Source of the DNA: Parvicella sp963922585
Lineage (GTDB): Bacteria > Bacteroidota > Bacteroidia > Flavobacteriales_D > Parvicellaceae
Length of the DNA: 51,034 nucleotides
Direction: 5' to 3'
Assembly (NCBI GenBank): GCA_963922585.1
Contig: CAWUIK010000009.1
Span: 1 to 51,034 of the forward strand
Part shown: piece after piece, positions 18,181 to 27,251 of the stretch
How the letters are laid out: each line of letters begins with the position of its first letter
Position numbering within the stretch: position 1 is the stretch's first letter
Notes under the pieces: generated by a model
Database searches by the model: none
The model's input: the letters and a program-made list of their open reading frames with translations, nothing else
Told to the model about the DNA's origin: nothing
Program-made: the position numbers and the translations under genes

Positions 18181-18495
18181 CTATCCGTTGTTGGGTTGCT
18201 CTGCAATGGTTTCGCTTCCATCGATCGTAATGGCAGATTTTTCAATTTTCAATTTACCTTCTTCCACAGCAATGGTTACCGTAGTATCATCTACTGCTGT
18301 AACTTTCCCATGAATCCCTCCTATAGTAATGACTTTATCACCTTTTTTTACTGCAGCTCTTTCTTCTTCCAATTTCTTTCTTTTCTTCTGCTGTGGTCTA
18401 ATCATAAAGAAATAAACTACGACAAACATAAGTCCGAACATTACTAAAGTAGGAATAGAACTAGGGTTTTCTGCGGCTAAAATTGATATATTCAT
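18181..18495 (-). CDS. yajC: Preprotein translocase auxiliary subunit YajC
   Basis: 104 residues from the ATG at 18495. One membrane helix (about 14-33, TLVMFGLMFVVVYFFMIRPQ), then the family signature RPQQKKRKKLEEE and KGDKVITIGGIHGKV. YajC binds SecDF in the inner membrane and assists Sec export. The frame extends to a TTG at 18522, but that TTG is inside the -7 box TACTTTTG (18520-18527), so the ATG is the real start. Confidence 0.95.
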   Translation of the reverse strand: MNISILAAENPSSIPTLVMFGLMFVVVYFFMIRPQQKKRKKLEEERAAVKKGDKVITIGGIHGKVTAVDDTTVTIAVEEGKLKIEKSAITIDGSETIAEQPNNG

Positions 18496-18519
18496 TTTGA
18501 TTCTAATTTTTTTGTGATG

Positions 18520-18527
18520 CAAAAGTA
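18520..18527 (-). promoter_or_regulatory. -7 promoter box for yajC-coaE
   Basis: Minus strand TACTTTTG, perfect consensus, 24 bp upstream of the yajC ATG. The 253-bp spacer to lon (18496-18748) shows nothing else I can support. Confidence 0.65.
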
Positions 18528-18748
18528 AAGTTTATAAGATTAAGTACAAGTTTTTATAAGTATATGTTTTAAACTTTATAGATTAAATACGATTCATTTT
18601 TTAATGGCACATGTTTTGAAAAACTTATTATATCAAACCAAAGATTTAAATCTAAATAATTCGCTTTTAGTGTTTTAATCAAAAAGAAGAAATTCAATTA
18701 ATGAGTTTTCTTTTAATATTAATGACAGTTTGACGTAAATAGGAAAAT

Positions 18749-21169
18749 ATGAGTGACTTTTTATCAGATAAAAAAAGAATTATTGTATCCAATGTCATAG
18801 ATGACGATGCAGAATTTATTCCATTGCTTTCTTCAGAAGATGAAGAAAAGATGAATAAAGAAAAATTACCCAAAGAATTGGGGATTTTACCTTTGAGAAA
18901 TAATGTTTTGTTTCCTGGAGTGGTTATGCCAATAACGGTTGGTAGAGATAAATCGATTAAACTGATTCAAGATGCCTACAGAAACAAAAAGCAAATTGCC
19001 GTTGTTTCTCAAAAAGATGGTTCTCTTGAAGAGCCTGAATACAAAGATTTACACCAAATAGGTACGGTTGCTCAAATCATTAAGTTGCTCAAAATGCCTG
19101 ATGGTAGTTCTACAGTGATTATTCAAGGAAAACAAAGGTGTAAATTGCTCGAGTTGGTTTCTGAGGATCCTTTTATTGTTGCTAGTGTTGAAACTTTTCA
19201 AGATGTTCAAAACACTGAAAATGAAAACAGAATGAATGCAATATTTGAGTCATTGAAAGACATGGCCATGCAAATCATCAATCAATCACCACATATACCA
19301 AGTGAAGCAACTTTTGCAATAAAAAATATTGAAAGCACTTCGTTTTTGGTGAACTTCATTTCAAGTCACATGCAAGGAGAAGTTTTGGATAAACAAAAAT
19401 TATTGGAAGAACAAAACATTGTTAAACGTTCCGAGCATTTACTAAAACATTTGGCCAAAGAGCTTCAAATGTTGGAGTTGAAAAATGATATCCAATCAAA
19501 AGTAAAGACAGATTTAGATAAACAACAAAGAGAATATTTCCTTCATCAACAAATGAAAGAAATTCAAAATGAATTAGGGGAAAATCCTGTTCAGCAAGAG
19601 GTTAATGAAATGAAGTCCAAAGCAGTTACTAAAAAGTGGACAGCTAAAGTGGCAGATATTTTCAATAAAGAATTGGACAAGCTGAGTAGAATGAATCCTC
19701 AAGGTGCAGAATATGGTGTTCAGTTGAACTATTTGCAATTACTTTTGGATTTACCTTGGGGTGTTTATACCAAAGATAAATTCGACCTCAAGAAAGCTCA
19801 ACATATACTCGATAGAGATCATTCTGGATTGGAGAAAGTAAAAGAAAGAATTATTGAGTATTTGGCTGTTTTAAAACTCAAAGGCAACATGAAATCTCCA
19901 ATTTTGTGTCTATACGGACCTCCAGGTGTTGGAAAAACTTCATTAGGTAAATCTGTTGCTGAAGCTATAGGTAGAAAGTATGTAAGAATGTCTCTAGGAG
20001 GTGTGCACGATGAAGCGGAAATAAGAGGACATCGAAAAACTTATATTGGTGCAATGCCAGGAAGAGTCATCAATAATTTGAAAAAAGCGGGTTCTGATAA
20101 TCCTGTTTTTGTTCTGGACGAAATTGATAAAGTTGGCAGAAGCAATCACGGAGATCCATCATCGGCTTTATTGGAAGTGCTAGATCCTGAACAAAATGGT
20201 GCATTTAATGACAATTATGTTGAGTTGGATTATGATTTGTCTAAAGTAATGTTCATCGCTACTGCAAATGATTTGAGCACCATTCAACCTGCTTTGAGAG
20301 ATAGAATGGAAATCATAGAAGTAAATGGCTACACGATTGAAGAAAAAATTGAAATTGCTCAAAAACATTTATTACCCAAACAATTGAAAGAGCATGGAAT
20401 TACAAAATCTGAAATTTCAGTTTCTGCAAAAGTATTGGAAAAAATCATCGAAGAATACACCAGCGAAAGTGGGGTAAGAGGTTTGGAAAAACGAATTGCA
20501 AAACTAGTGCGTTTTAGAGCCAAACAAATTGCTTTGGAGGAAACTTTTGAAAAAACGATAAAATCAACTGATTTATTGGATGTTTTTGGTCCTAGTCACG
20601 AGAAAAGTAAATACGAAACCAACAATGTAACAGGTGTTGTAACAGGTTTGGCTTGGACAAAAGCAGGAGGAGATATTTTATTTATCGAATGTTCGCTTAC
20701 CAAAGGAAAAGGGAAACTTACGCTCACAGGAAACTTAGGTGATGTAATGAAAGAATCTGCCGTAATTGCTTTGGAATACTTAAAAGCAAATGCCAAATAC
20801 ATCGGTTTGACGGAAGAGGAATTTGATGAGAAAAATGTACATATTCACGTTCCAGAAGGTGCCACTCCAAAAGATGGTCCATCGGCAGGAATCACTATGT
20901 TGACTGCTTTAGCTTCGAGATTTACAGAACGAAAAGTGAAAAAATACTTGGCGATGACAGGAGAAATTACTCTGAGAGGTCAAGTATTGCCTGTAGGTGG
21001 AATCAAAGAAAAAATTCTAGCCGCCAAAAGAGCCAATATCAAAGAAATCATTTTGTGTGAGAAAAACAGAAAAGATGTAGAAGACATTAATCCTAAATAT
21101 TTAGAAGGATTGAGGTTTCATTATGTCAAAGAAATGAAAGAGGTTTTGGATCTGGCTTTGGAAAAATAA
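18749..21169 (+). CDS. lon: ATP-dependent protease La (Lon)
   Basis: 806 residues with the full Lon layout: N-terminal LON substrate-binding domain (about 43-240), a coiled-coil linker, an AAA+ module with Walker A GPPGVGKT (390-397) and Walker B VFVLDEID (453-460), and a C-terminal Ser/Lys protease domain with catalytic S712 (KDGPSAG) and K755 (GGIKEK). It degrades misfolded and regulatory proteins in the cytoplasm. A ~40-residue acidic N-terminal extension precedes the LON domain, common in Bacteroidota. No clear -7 box was found upstream, so its promoter may be of a different (stress) type; that is inference. Confidence 0.97.
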   Translation: MSDFLSDKKRIIVSNVIDDDAEFIPLLSSEDEEKMNKEKLPKELGILPLRNNVLFPGVVMPITVGRDKSIKLIQDAYRNKKQIAVVSQKDGSLEEPEYKDLHQIGTVAQIIKLLKMPDGSSTVIIQGKQRCKLLELVSEDPFIVASVETFQDVQNTENENRMNAIFESLKDMAMQIINQSPHIPSEATFAIKNIESTSFLVNFISSHMQGEVLDKQKLLEEQNIVKRSEHLLKHLAKELQMLELKNDIQSKVKTDLDKQQREYFLHQQMKEIQNELGENPVQQEVNEMKSKAVTKKWTAKVADIFNKELDKLSRMNPQGAEYGVQLNYLQLLLDLPWGVYTKDKFDLKKAQHILDRDHSGLEKVKERIIEYLAVLKLKGNMKSPILCLYGPPGVGKTSLGKSVAEAIGRKYVRMSLGGVHDEAEIRGHRKTYIGAMPGRVINNLKKAGSDNPVFVLDEIDKVGRSNHGDPSSALLEVLDPEQNGAFNDNYVELDYDLSKVMFIATANDLSTIQPALRDRMEIIEVNGYTIEEKIEIAQKHLLPKQLKEHGITKSEISVSAKVLEKIIEEYTSESGVRGLEKRIAKLVRFRAKQIALEETFEKTIKSTDLLDVFGPSHEKSKYETNNVTGVVTGLAWTKAGGDILFIECSLTKGKGKLTLTGNLGDVMKESAVIALEYLKANAKYIGLTEEEFDEKNVHIHVPEGATPKDGPSAGITMLTALASRFTERKVKKYLAMTGEITLRGQVLPVGGIKEKILAAKRANIKEIILCEKNRKDVEDINPKYLEGLRFHYVKEMKEVLDLALEK

Positions 21170-21207
21170 TTTAAAATTTGATAATTTGATAATTTCCAAA
21201 CTTAAAA

Positions 21208-21246
21208 ACATCTGTCACATCGACTGAAATGGAGATGTCTAGCAAC
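21208..21246. repeat. Dispersed imperfect-palindrome intergenic repeat, copy A
   Basis: Contains the arms ACATCT (21208-21213) and AGATGT (21233-21238) around the core TGTCACATCGACTGAAATGG, followed by TCTAGCAAC. The inverted copy at 45629-45656 agrees with the TGTCA...GGAGAT core at 20 of 25 positions. It lies between the convergent lon and lipoprotein genes and could also act as a weak terminator. Confidence 0.6.
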
Positions 21247-21264
21247 TGAATTTGTTTATTTAAA

Positions 21265-21837
21265 TTAATTTTTTAACAAAGTAAAAACCATACTTGAGAT
21301 AAATTCTTTCTCATTCTCTGAACATTCTATACAATTGTCCTGTGCCATTGTTATAATACTCTTTTCGTTGATACCATCAAGTGATGTTTTGTATTTGATT
21401 TCTGCAGCGAGTCTTTCATTCCAAAAATCTATTTGATTGATAGAGAGTGTGTCGAAACTTTCAATTAAGGCTTTTGGATGAAATACGAAATAATAAAAGA
21501 TTCCAATATCAAAATGCTTGTAATGTTCTTGTGGAATATCAAAAAAGTTGGTTTCGTTGTATATGTTTATAGCTGTAAAATACCTTTTTCGCCATTCGTC
21601 ATTTTGTGTAATTAGGCTATCAGCAATATTTAGAATTGATACTAATTTGATTTGTTTTACTTTTCCTTCTTCAATCAATCTGGTGTCTTTACGTGAATTG
21701 ATTTCACTGTTCATGTCTTCGATATATTCTTCACCATCAATTTCACTAATGATCATTTCAGGTTCTTTTTCTTCTTCTAAGAACCCACATGAACTCATTA
21801 TTAAGATTGTTAAATTGATATAAAATAATGACTTCAT
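21265..21837 (-). CDS. Putative lipoprotein, unknown function
   Basis: 190 residues with a lipoprotein signal (hydrophobic 4-14, then SSC with Cys17 as lipid site). The mature part is acidic and mostly helical. Two cysteines in a CIEC motif near residue 168 are notable but fit no family I know. The ATG (21835-21837) overlaps the TGA of the heme A synthase gene upstream (ATGA), so the two are translationally coupled and the protein may support cytochrome oxidase assembly or heme handling; that link is context only. Confidence 0.75.
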   Translation of the reverse strand: MKSLFYINLTILIMSSCGFLEEEKEPEMIISEIDGEEYIEDMNSEINSRKDTRLIEEGKVKQIKLVSILNIADSLITQNDEWRKRYFTAINIYNETNFFDIPQEHYKHFDIGIFYYFVFHPKALIESFDTLSINQIDFWNERLAAEIKYKTSLDGINEKSIITMAQDNCIECSENEKEFISSMVFTLLKN

Positions 21838-22826
21838 TTTTTTAATTTAAAATTAATAAAACTAAAGTATAGCAAAGAAAACAATACCATAGACAAAACC
21901 AAATGAATGGGTTGGAGTAGTGCAGGCATTCCCAAAACAGAGAACAGTTTACCAACAATGCCTTCAAGAAGAACAACTCCCAAAATAAAATAACTCATTT
22001 TTTGATTTTCTTTATTTTTTCTTGCAAAGTAGAAAAATGCAACACCAATCATAATAATGGCAATGGCCATACTTCTGTGAAAGTAATAAATTCCTTCTAA
22101 ATTATCTACAATTTCATTTCTTGGAAAAGCATCCATCAAAACATCTACTTGCTGTCTTACTTGTGTACCCCAAAGTGTTTGCAAAATCATTAACAAAACA
22201 CCTATCATTGCTGTAAAGTAAAGCCCTTTAGAAACATTTTTTTTGTTTTTATTATCAATTATAGAAATGATATGCAATTGAATCATAATCATCAAAACTG
22301 CTAGCATCATGTGTATGGTGAGTACCCAAGGAACAATATTCGTGGCCACTACCATTGCGCCAAACCAAGCTTGAAAAAGCGTTAAAAACAAAAGAAATAA
22401 AGCCAAGAATGACATTATTTTTCTCTTTTTAAATTGCATAAAAGCCAAAATAGTTTGAATTAAAATGAGTAAGCCAGCCAATGCGCCCAAAAGTCTATTG
22501 ATGTATTCAGTCCAAGTATTAAAAGCACTAAAATCTTGTTCTTCAAGAAGGCTTTTATCAGCAATCAGTGCTTGAGCTTGTTTTTCAAAACCTAGCGAAG
22601 TAAGAAAATCTCCAAAACGAACAATTTTCTTTGCTCTCTTTTCAGAATAAATATCTTTATAATTTTCTGGAAGTTCAGAAGCATCAGTTGGAGGAATATA
22701 ATTATCAAAACACTTGGGCCAATCCGGACACCCCATTCCAGAGCCGGTCATTCTAACAACACCACCTGCAACAACCACCAAAAAAATGGAAATCAAAGTA
22801 ATAATTGAAAACGTTTTTAGCTTCAT
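21834..22826 (-). CDS. ctaA: Heme A synthase (COX15/CtaA family)
   Basis: 330 residues with about eight membrane helices. The N-terminal block GGVVRMTGSGMGCPDWPKCFD is diagnostic of COX15/CtaA, and later helices hold the conserved histidines (WVLTIHMMLAV, YYFHRSMAIA, LLQPIHLVLS). It oxidises the C8 methyl group of heme O to give heme A for aa3-type cytochrome oxidase, in the inner membrane. The start is the ATG at 22826, 7 bp after the upstream lipoprotein stop, so this is the middle gene of a three-gene operon. The C-terminus overlaps the next gene by 4 bp. Confidence 0.94.
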   Translation of the reverse strand: MKLKTFSIITLISIFLVVVAGGVVRMTGSGMGCPDWPKCFDNYIPPTDASELPENYKDIYSEKRAKKIVRFGDFLTSLGFEKQAQALIADKSLLEEQDFSAFNTWTEYINRLLGALAGLLILIQTILAFMQFKKRKIMSFLALFLLFLTLFQAWFGAMVVATNIVPWVLTIHMMLAVLMIMIQLHIISIIDNKNKKNVSKGLYFTAMIGVLLMILQTLWGTQVRQQVDVLMDAFPRNEIVDNLEGIYYFHRSMAIAIIMIGVAFFYFARKNKENQKMSYFILGVVLLEGIVGKLFSVLGMPALLQPIHLVLSMVLFSLLYFSFINFKLKK

Positions 22827-22833
22827 CAAATTT

Positions 22834-23205
22834 TTATCTAATTAATTTAATTTCTTCCATCACTATAGATTTTGTATTGGGGCAATTATTGTTTTGGTTG
22901 GCAGGCGTATTAAATTTCACATAAACAACGTTTCCTTCAACTTTATATGATTCTTCGAGCCATGAGATCGGAAAATATTGATTCTTAGACACAACATCTT
23001 CAATTACAAAACCACAATCTTTCTTCAACACAGTAGCTTTTACGAAACCATTGTCACTTAATATTTTTTCACGTTCTTGTGTATCATCTTTTTCAACTCT
23101 TTCTATGGTATTACTTTCAGAAGTGCTATTAACTACTTTTTTGCTTGTATCACATGATTGAAATACAAAAATTGCGAAAATGAGAAAAATGAAGAATGAT
23201 TTCAT
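22834..23205 (-). CDS. Small lipoprotein, unknown function
   Basis: 123 residues from the ATG at 23205: lipoprotein signal with FQSC (Cys18), a polar Ser/Glu linker (19-50), then a compact domain (about 55-123) with a Cys pair (KKDCGF, NNNCPN) that could form a disulfide, and a beta-rich ending. It is the first gene of the operon with ctaA. The frame extends to a TTG at 23235, but that lies within the -7 box at 23233-23240, so the ATG is preferred. No family recognised. Confidence 0.78.
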   Translation of the reverse strand: MKSFFIFLIFAIFVFQSCDTSKKVVNSTSESNTIERVEKDDTQEREKILSDNGFVKATVLKKDCGFVIEDVVSKNQYFPISWLEESYKVEGNVVYVKFNTPANQNNNCPNTKSIVMEEIKLIR

Positions 23206-23232
23206 GTCGATTACTATTTTAAGTATTGAATA

Positions 23233-23240
23233 CAAAGATA
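23233..23240 (-). promoter_or_regulatory. -7 promoter box for the lipoprotein-ctaA-lipoprotein operon
   Basis: Minus strand TATCTTTG, perfect consensus, 27 bp upstream of the ATG at 23205. Confidence 0.65.
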
Positions 23241-23328
23241 ATTCGTAATTTATGAGTCGAACTATGATTTTGGTCAGAAAAAATAAAAAATTTGTAACGA
23301 ATGCGTTTTAAGAACTCAACGATAAGTA

Positions 23329-23336
23329 TATATTTG
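23329..23336 (+). promoter_or_regulatory. -7 promoter box for glyS
   Basis: TATATTTG, perfect consensus, 25 bp upstream of the glyS ATG. Confidence 0.65.
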
Positions 23337-23361
23337 TGCACTTATTAAAAAAAAGAAAATT

Positions 23362-24897
23362 ATGGCATCCAACGATATCGATTTTAGCAAAGTTATTTCT
23401 CACGCAAAAGAGTTTGGTTTTGTATTTCCTAGTAGTGAAATATATGATGGATTGAGTGCAACTTACGATTATGCTCAAAATGGGGTAGAGTTGAAAAACA
23501 ACATCAAAAAATATTGGTGGATGTCAATGGTGCAAATGCACGAAAATATTGTTGGTTTGGATGCAGCAATTTTTATGCACCCAACTACTTGGAAAGCTTC
23601 AGGTCACGTAGATGCTTTCAACGATCCTTTGATTGACAATAAAGACTCAAAGAAAAGATATAGAGCTGATGTTTTAGTAGAAGAGCATATTGCCAAAATT
23701 GAAGAAAAGAACAACAAAGAAGTTGAAAAAGCACAAAAAAGATTTGGAGATGCTTTTGATGAAGCACAATTTCGTGCTACAAATCCAAATATTTTAAGAA
23801 GAGTGGCTGAAATTGATGCTATCAACGAAAAATTGGGTGACGTTCAAAAAAGAGAAGATTTAGTTGCTTTCAAGCAATTGATAGATGATTTAGGAATAGT
23901 TTGTCCTGTGAGTGGTTCCAAAAACTGGACTGAAATTCGTCAATTCAATTTGATGTTCGGAACTGAGTTAGGTTCTGTTGCTGGAGATGCTTCTACTATT
24001 TATCTTAGACCTGAAACTGCTCAAGGTATTTTTGTAAATTACTTAAATGTTCAAAAAACAGGGAGAATGAAACTTCCTTTTGGAATTGCACAGATTGGAA
24101 AGGCATTTAGAAATGAAATTGTAGCCCGTCAGTTTATCTTCAGAATGCGTGAGTTTGAACAAATGGAAATGCAGTTTTTCATCAAACCAGGTACTCAAAT
24201 GGAATGGTACGAATACTGGAAAGAAACCAGAATGAAATGGCACAAAGCATTAGGTTTTGGAGATGCATATTATAGATTTCATGATCACATCAAACTGGCA
24301 CATTATGCGGATGCAGCTGCGGATATCGAATTCAAATTCCCATTTGGCTTCAAAGAGTTGGAAGGAATTCATTCTCGTACCGATTTTGATTTGTCGCAAC
24401 ATGAAGAATATTCAGGTAAAAAACTAAGATATTTCGACCCAGAAACTAACGAGAGTTATGTCCCTTATGTTTTGGAAACTTCTATTGGGGTAGACAGAAT
24501 GTTTTTGGCGATTTTCAGTACTGCTTTGAAAGAAGAGCAATTGGAAGATGGTTCTGAAAGAACAGTTTTGAATATTCCTCCTGCGTTGGCGCCAGTAAAA
24601 GCGGCTATTTTACCTTTGTTAAAAAAAGATGGTTTACCAGAAAAAGCAAGAGAAATCATGAATGTATTAAAGTTCGACCACAACTGTCAATACGAAGAAA
24701 AAGATACCATTGGGAAACGATATAGAAGACAAGATGCGATCGGAACACCATTTTGTATTACGGTAGATCACCAATCATTGGAAGACAATACAGTTACCAT
24801 AAGAGAGCGAGATACCATGACGCAAGAAAGAGTCAATATTGCTGATTTACCCAAAATAATTGGAGATAAAGTAAGCATGACGATGTTGTTGGTGTAA
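23362..24897 (+). CDS. glyS: Glycyl-tRNA synthetase (alpha2, eukaryote-like class II type)
   Basis: 511 residues, a single-chain class II GlyRS of the alpha2 type, not the bacterial alpha2beta2 type. Motif 1 region at the N-terminus (VFPSSEIYDGLSATYDYAQNG), motif 2 near residue 248 (FRNEIVARQFIFR then REFEQMEMQFF) and motif 3 near 376 (IGVDRMFLAIF), with a C-terminal anticodon-binding domain (about 405-511). It charges tRNA-Gly in the cytoplasm. It has its own promoter and is convergent with the S41 peptidase gene. Confidence 0.96.
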   Translation: MASNDIDFSKVISHAKEFGFVFPSSEIYDGLSATYDYAQNGVELKNNIKKYWWMSMVQMHENIVGLDAAIFMHPTTWKASGHVDAFNDPLIDNKDSKKRYRADVLVEEHIAKIEEKNNKEVEKAQKRFGDAFDEAQFRATNPNILRRVAEIDAINEKLGDVQKREDLVAFKQLIDDLGIVCPVSGSKNWTEIRQFNLMFGTELGSVAGDASTIYLRPETAQGIFVNYLNVQKTGRMKLPFGIAQIGKAFRNEIVARQFIFRMREFEQMEMQFFIKPGTQMEWYEYWKETRMKWHKALGFGDAYYRFHDHIKLAHYADAAADIEFKFPFGFKELEGIHSRTDFDLSQHEEYSGKKLRYFDPETNESYVPYVLETSIGVDRMFLAIFSTALKEEQLEDGSERTVLNIPPALAPVKAAILPLLKKDGLPEKAREIMNVLKFDHNCQYEEKDTIGKRYRRQDAIGTPFCITVDHQSLEDNTVTIRERDTMTQERVNIADLPKIIGDKVSMTMLLV

Positions 24898-24919
24898 TAA
24901 AACAAATTCTATTTATTTA

Positions 24920-24944
24920 CCACAGAGACACAAAGAACACAGAG
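24920..24944. repeat. Short intergenic A/C-rich repeat (CACAGAGACACAAAGAACACAGAG-type)
   Basis: Three degenerate 'CACAGAG / CACAAAG / CACAGAG' units in the spacer between the convergent glyS and S41 genes. From memory, similar short strings occur between genes in other Bacteroidota genomes. Function unknown. Confidence 0.4.
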
Positions 24945-24986
24945 CTCCATTAAACATCTCACTTCTTACATCATCCATGTAAACTC

Positions 24987-27071
24987 CTACTTCAACACAT
25001 CAAACTCTTTTCCAGATTTTAGGACTTCCAAAGCCACTTGCAATTCGTCATTCAAGTCATTGATGATTTCGTAGAATTTCGATTGGTCATATAAGTTCTG
25101 AGCGATATTTGCTTTCAATCTTATCAAGATAGTTTGTTCAGCTTTTTTGTATCCCTCTTTGTCAAAAGGCACTTCTTCTAACTCTCCTGCATCAATGAGT
25201 TCTTGAACAATTTTGTCTGCTTTAAAATTCTTTTTGTAAGCATCAAAAGTTGGATATTTCTTTTGCAAGTCTGCTCGATTATCGTTTACATAATTCAAAG
25301 AAAAGCGATTGAAAACTCCATTTCTAATTAATTTCGAAAAGTATTCGCTAGAGCCAGTAGTATCCAATGGCACAAAAATATCTGGAATGATTCCTTCTCC
25401 TCCATATACCTTTCTTTTCTTAATCAAAGTATAATGAACTTCATCTTCATTTAAACTAATGCTATCTTTATGAAATAACTCACCACTTTCGTATCTGTTA
25501 TATTTTTCTCTTCTATATTTCATAGAACCTTTATCATAAGGTTTTTGAATACATCTTCCACTTGGAGTGTAATATTTTTGGGTAGTTATTCTAACAGTTG
25601 TTCCATCAGAAAGTGAAACTGGTTTTTGAACCAATCCTTTAGAGAATGTTCTACGACCTATAATAAGTCCTCTGTCCCAATCTTGAACTGCACCAGATAC
25701 AATTTCAGAGGCAGAAGCACTGTTTTCGTTTACAAGTATCACAATTCTGCCAGACTCCATCAATCCAGGTTGCATGGTTTCGTAAAACTTTTTAGGATAA
25801 GCCCTTCCTTCCGTGTATACAACTGTTCTTCTACCAGCAATTAGTTCGTCACAAAGGTTTACGGCAGTCATTAAATAACCTCCGCCATTGTTTTGTAAAT
25901 CAATAATTAAATCTCTCATACCATCTCTTTTGAGACTATTGATAGCATCTCTTGCTTCAGCAACGGTAGTAGCAGAGAAATTATTCAATTTGATATATCC
26001 CACTTCAGGAGCAGCCATGTAGTAAGAATCCAAACTGTGAATTGGAATTTTATCTCTCACGATAGTAAAGTCAAGTAAATTTGAAGAACCTTTTCTGAAA
26101 ATTTGAATTTTTACTTTTGTCCCTTTATCACCTAATAAACGACTTCTTACACCATTGTTTTTAATACCAACGCCTGCTACTAATTCATCATCGATAGATA
26201 CAATTTTGTCTCCGGACATAATGCCTACTTTTTCACTTGGTCCTCCAGGAATAGCCTCAGCTACTACGATTGTATCTTTATCTATTTGGAATCTTACACC
26301 CACTCCAGAAAAAGAACCTTGAAGAGGAGACTCCATATCATGTAAGTCTTCTAATGAAATATAACTTGAATGAGGATCCAATTGGTCTAACATATATCTT
26401 ATACCATTTTCAGTGATGATTCCATTAGAAACTGAATCTGGATAAAAAGCATCAAAATAGGGAAGTGCCTCTTCATATTTATTGATGGCATTCTTTTTTG
26501 TTTGATTACCAAAAATTACTAAAGCATAGTTTTCAAAAGATTTTCTAGTAAGGTTTGTTCTATGAATTTCGCCATCTCTACTGTATGAAACAGATACTTT
26601 TGAATTGGTTTCTCCGATGAGTCTTTCTGCAATTTCGCAATAGTAATATTCATCTTCAAATGGTTTTCCATCAATTTCAAAAATTTTGTCACCCACTTTT
26701 AAACCTGCTTCATCTGCACCACTTTTTGGAAAAACTTCGGTTATTTCTAATGAATCTCCTGAAAATTTAAATGTAATACCAAAAGATTCGTAATTGTTTT
26801 TATGATTGTTGGGATTGATGGCTTTGATTTTTTTAGCATCATGGTAAGGACTGAATGGGCTCAAACCATTTTGAAGACCTTTTACAATATCTCTTTCTAA
26901 TTCTTGTTTGTCAACAGCATAAACATACATTAATTCCAAATTACTTAATAATTGAGGAACTTTAATAGTAGTTTGAAGTCTTTCTTCATCAGAAACTCTT
27001 TGTGCTGTATGTGTTTGAGTAAATGCAATTAAAGCAACTGCACTTAAGATATATTTGATAGTTTTTTTCAT
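24987..27071 (-). CDS. S41 family C-terminal processing peptidase with two PDZ modules
   Basis: 694 residues: signal peptide (1-23, mature start QRVSD); a first helical-plus-PDZ module (about 30-175, SGADEAGLKVGDKIFEIDG); a second (about 195-335, GGPSEKVGIMSGDKIVSIDD); and the S41 peptidase core (about 340-520) with the Ser/Lys dyad S453 (ENSASASEI) and K478 (TFSKG). A C-terminal helical region (about 550-694) follows. CtpA-type proteases process or degrade envelope proteins from exposed C-termini. The N-terminal module repeats the layout of the second one, giving an extra PDZ compared with the common single-PDZ CtpA. No -7 box was recognised upstream. Confidence 0.93.
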   Translation of the reverse strand: MKKTIKYILSAVALIAFTQTHTAQRVSDEERLQTTIKVPQLLSNLELMYVYAVDKQELERDIVKGLQNGLSPFSPYHDAKKIKAINPNNHKNNYESFGITFKFSGDSLEITEVFPKSGADEAGLKVGDKIFEIDGKPFEDEYYYCEIAERLIGETNSKVSVSYSRDGEIHRTNLTRKSFENYALVIFGNQTKKNAINKYEEALPYFDAFYPDSVSNGIITENGIRYMLDQLDPHSSYISLEDLHDMESPLQGSFSGVGVRFQIDKDTIVVAEAIPGGPSEKVGIMSGDKIVSIDDELVAGVGIKNNGVRSRLLGDKGTKVKIQIFRKGSSNLLDFTIVRDKIPIHSLDSYYMAAPEVGYIKLNNFSATTVAEARDAINSLKRDGMRDLIIDLQNNGGGYLMTAVNLCDELIAGRRTVVYTEGRAYPKKFYETMQPGLMESGRIVILVNENSASASEIVSGAVQDWDRGLIIGRRTFSKGLVQKPVSLSDGTTVRITTQKYYTPSGRCIQKPYDKGSMKYRREKYNRYESGELFHKDSISLNEDEVHYTLIKKRKVYGGEGIIPDIFVPLDTTGSSEYFSKLIRNGVFNRFSLNYVNDNRADLQKKYPTFDAYKKNFKADKIVQELIDAGELEEVPFDKEGYKKAEQTILIRLKANIAQNLYDQSKFYEIINDLNDELQVALEVLKSGKEFDVLK

Positions 27072-27230
27072 TTTCTAACTGTTTGAATCGATAAATATAC
27101 ATTGAAAGTTCTTAAAATTCAACTAAAAAGCTGTTAAAATAACTTAAGGATAAGGTGAGATTACAAAATTCAATCCAAAAAACTATAGTGAGTGATATAA
27201 AATTCCTACTTCATCATTTTTTTATAAATT

Positions 27231-27238
27231 TACATTTG
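27231..27238 (+). promoter_or_regulatory. -7 promoter box for the Smr-domain gene
   Basis: TACATTTG, perfect consensus, 13 bp upstream of the ATG at 27252, leaving a very short leader. Confidence 0.6.
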
Positions 27239-27251
27239 ATAATAAAATCTA

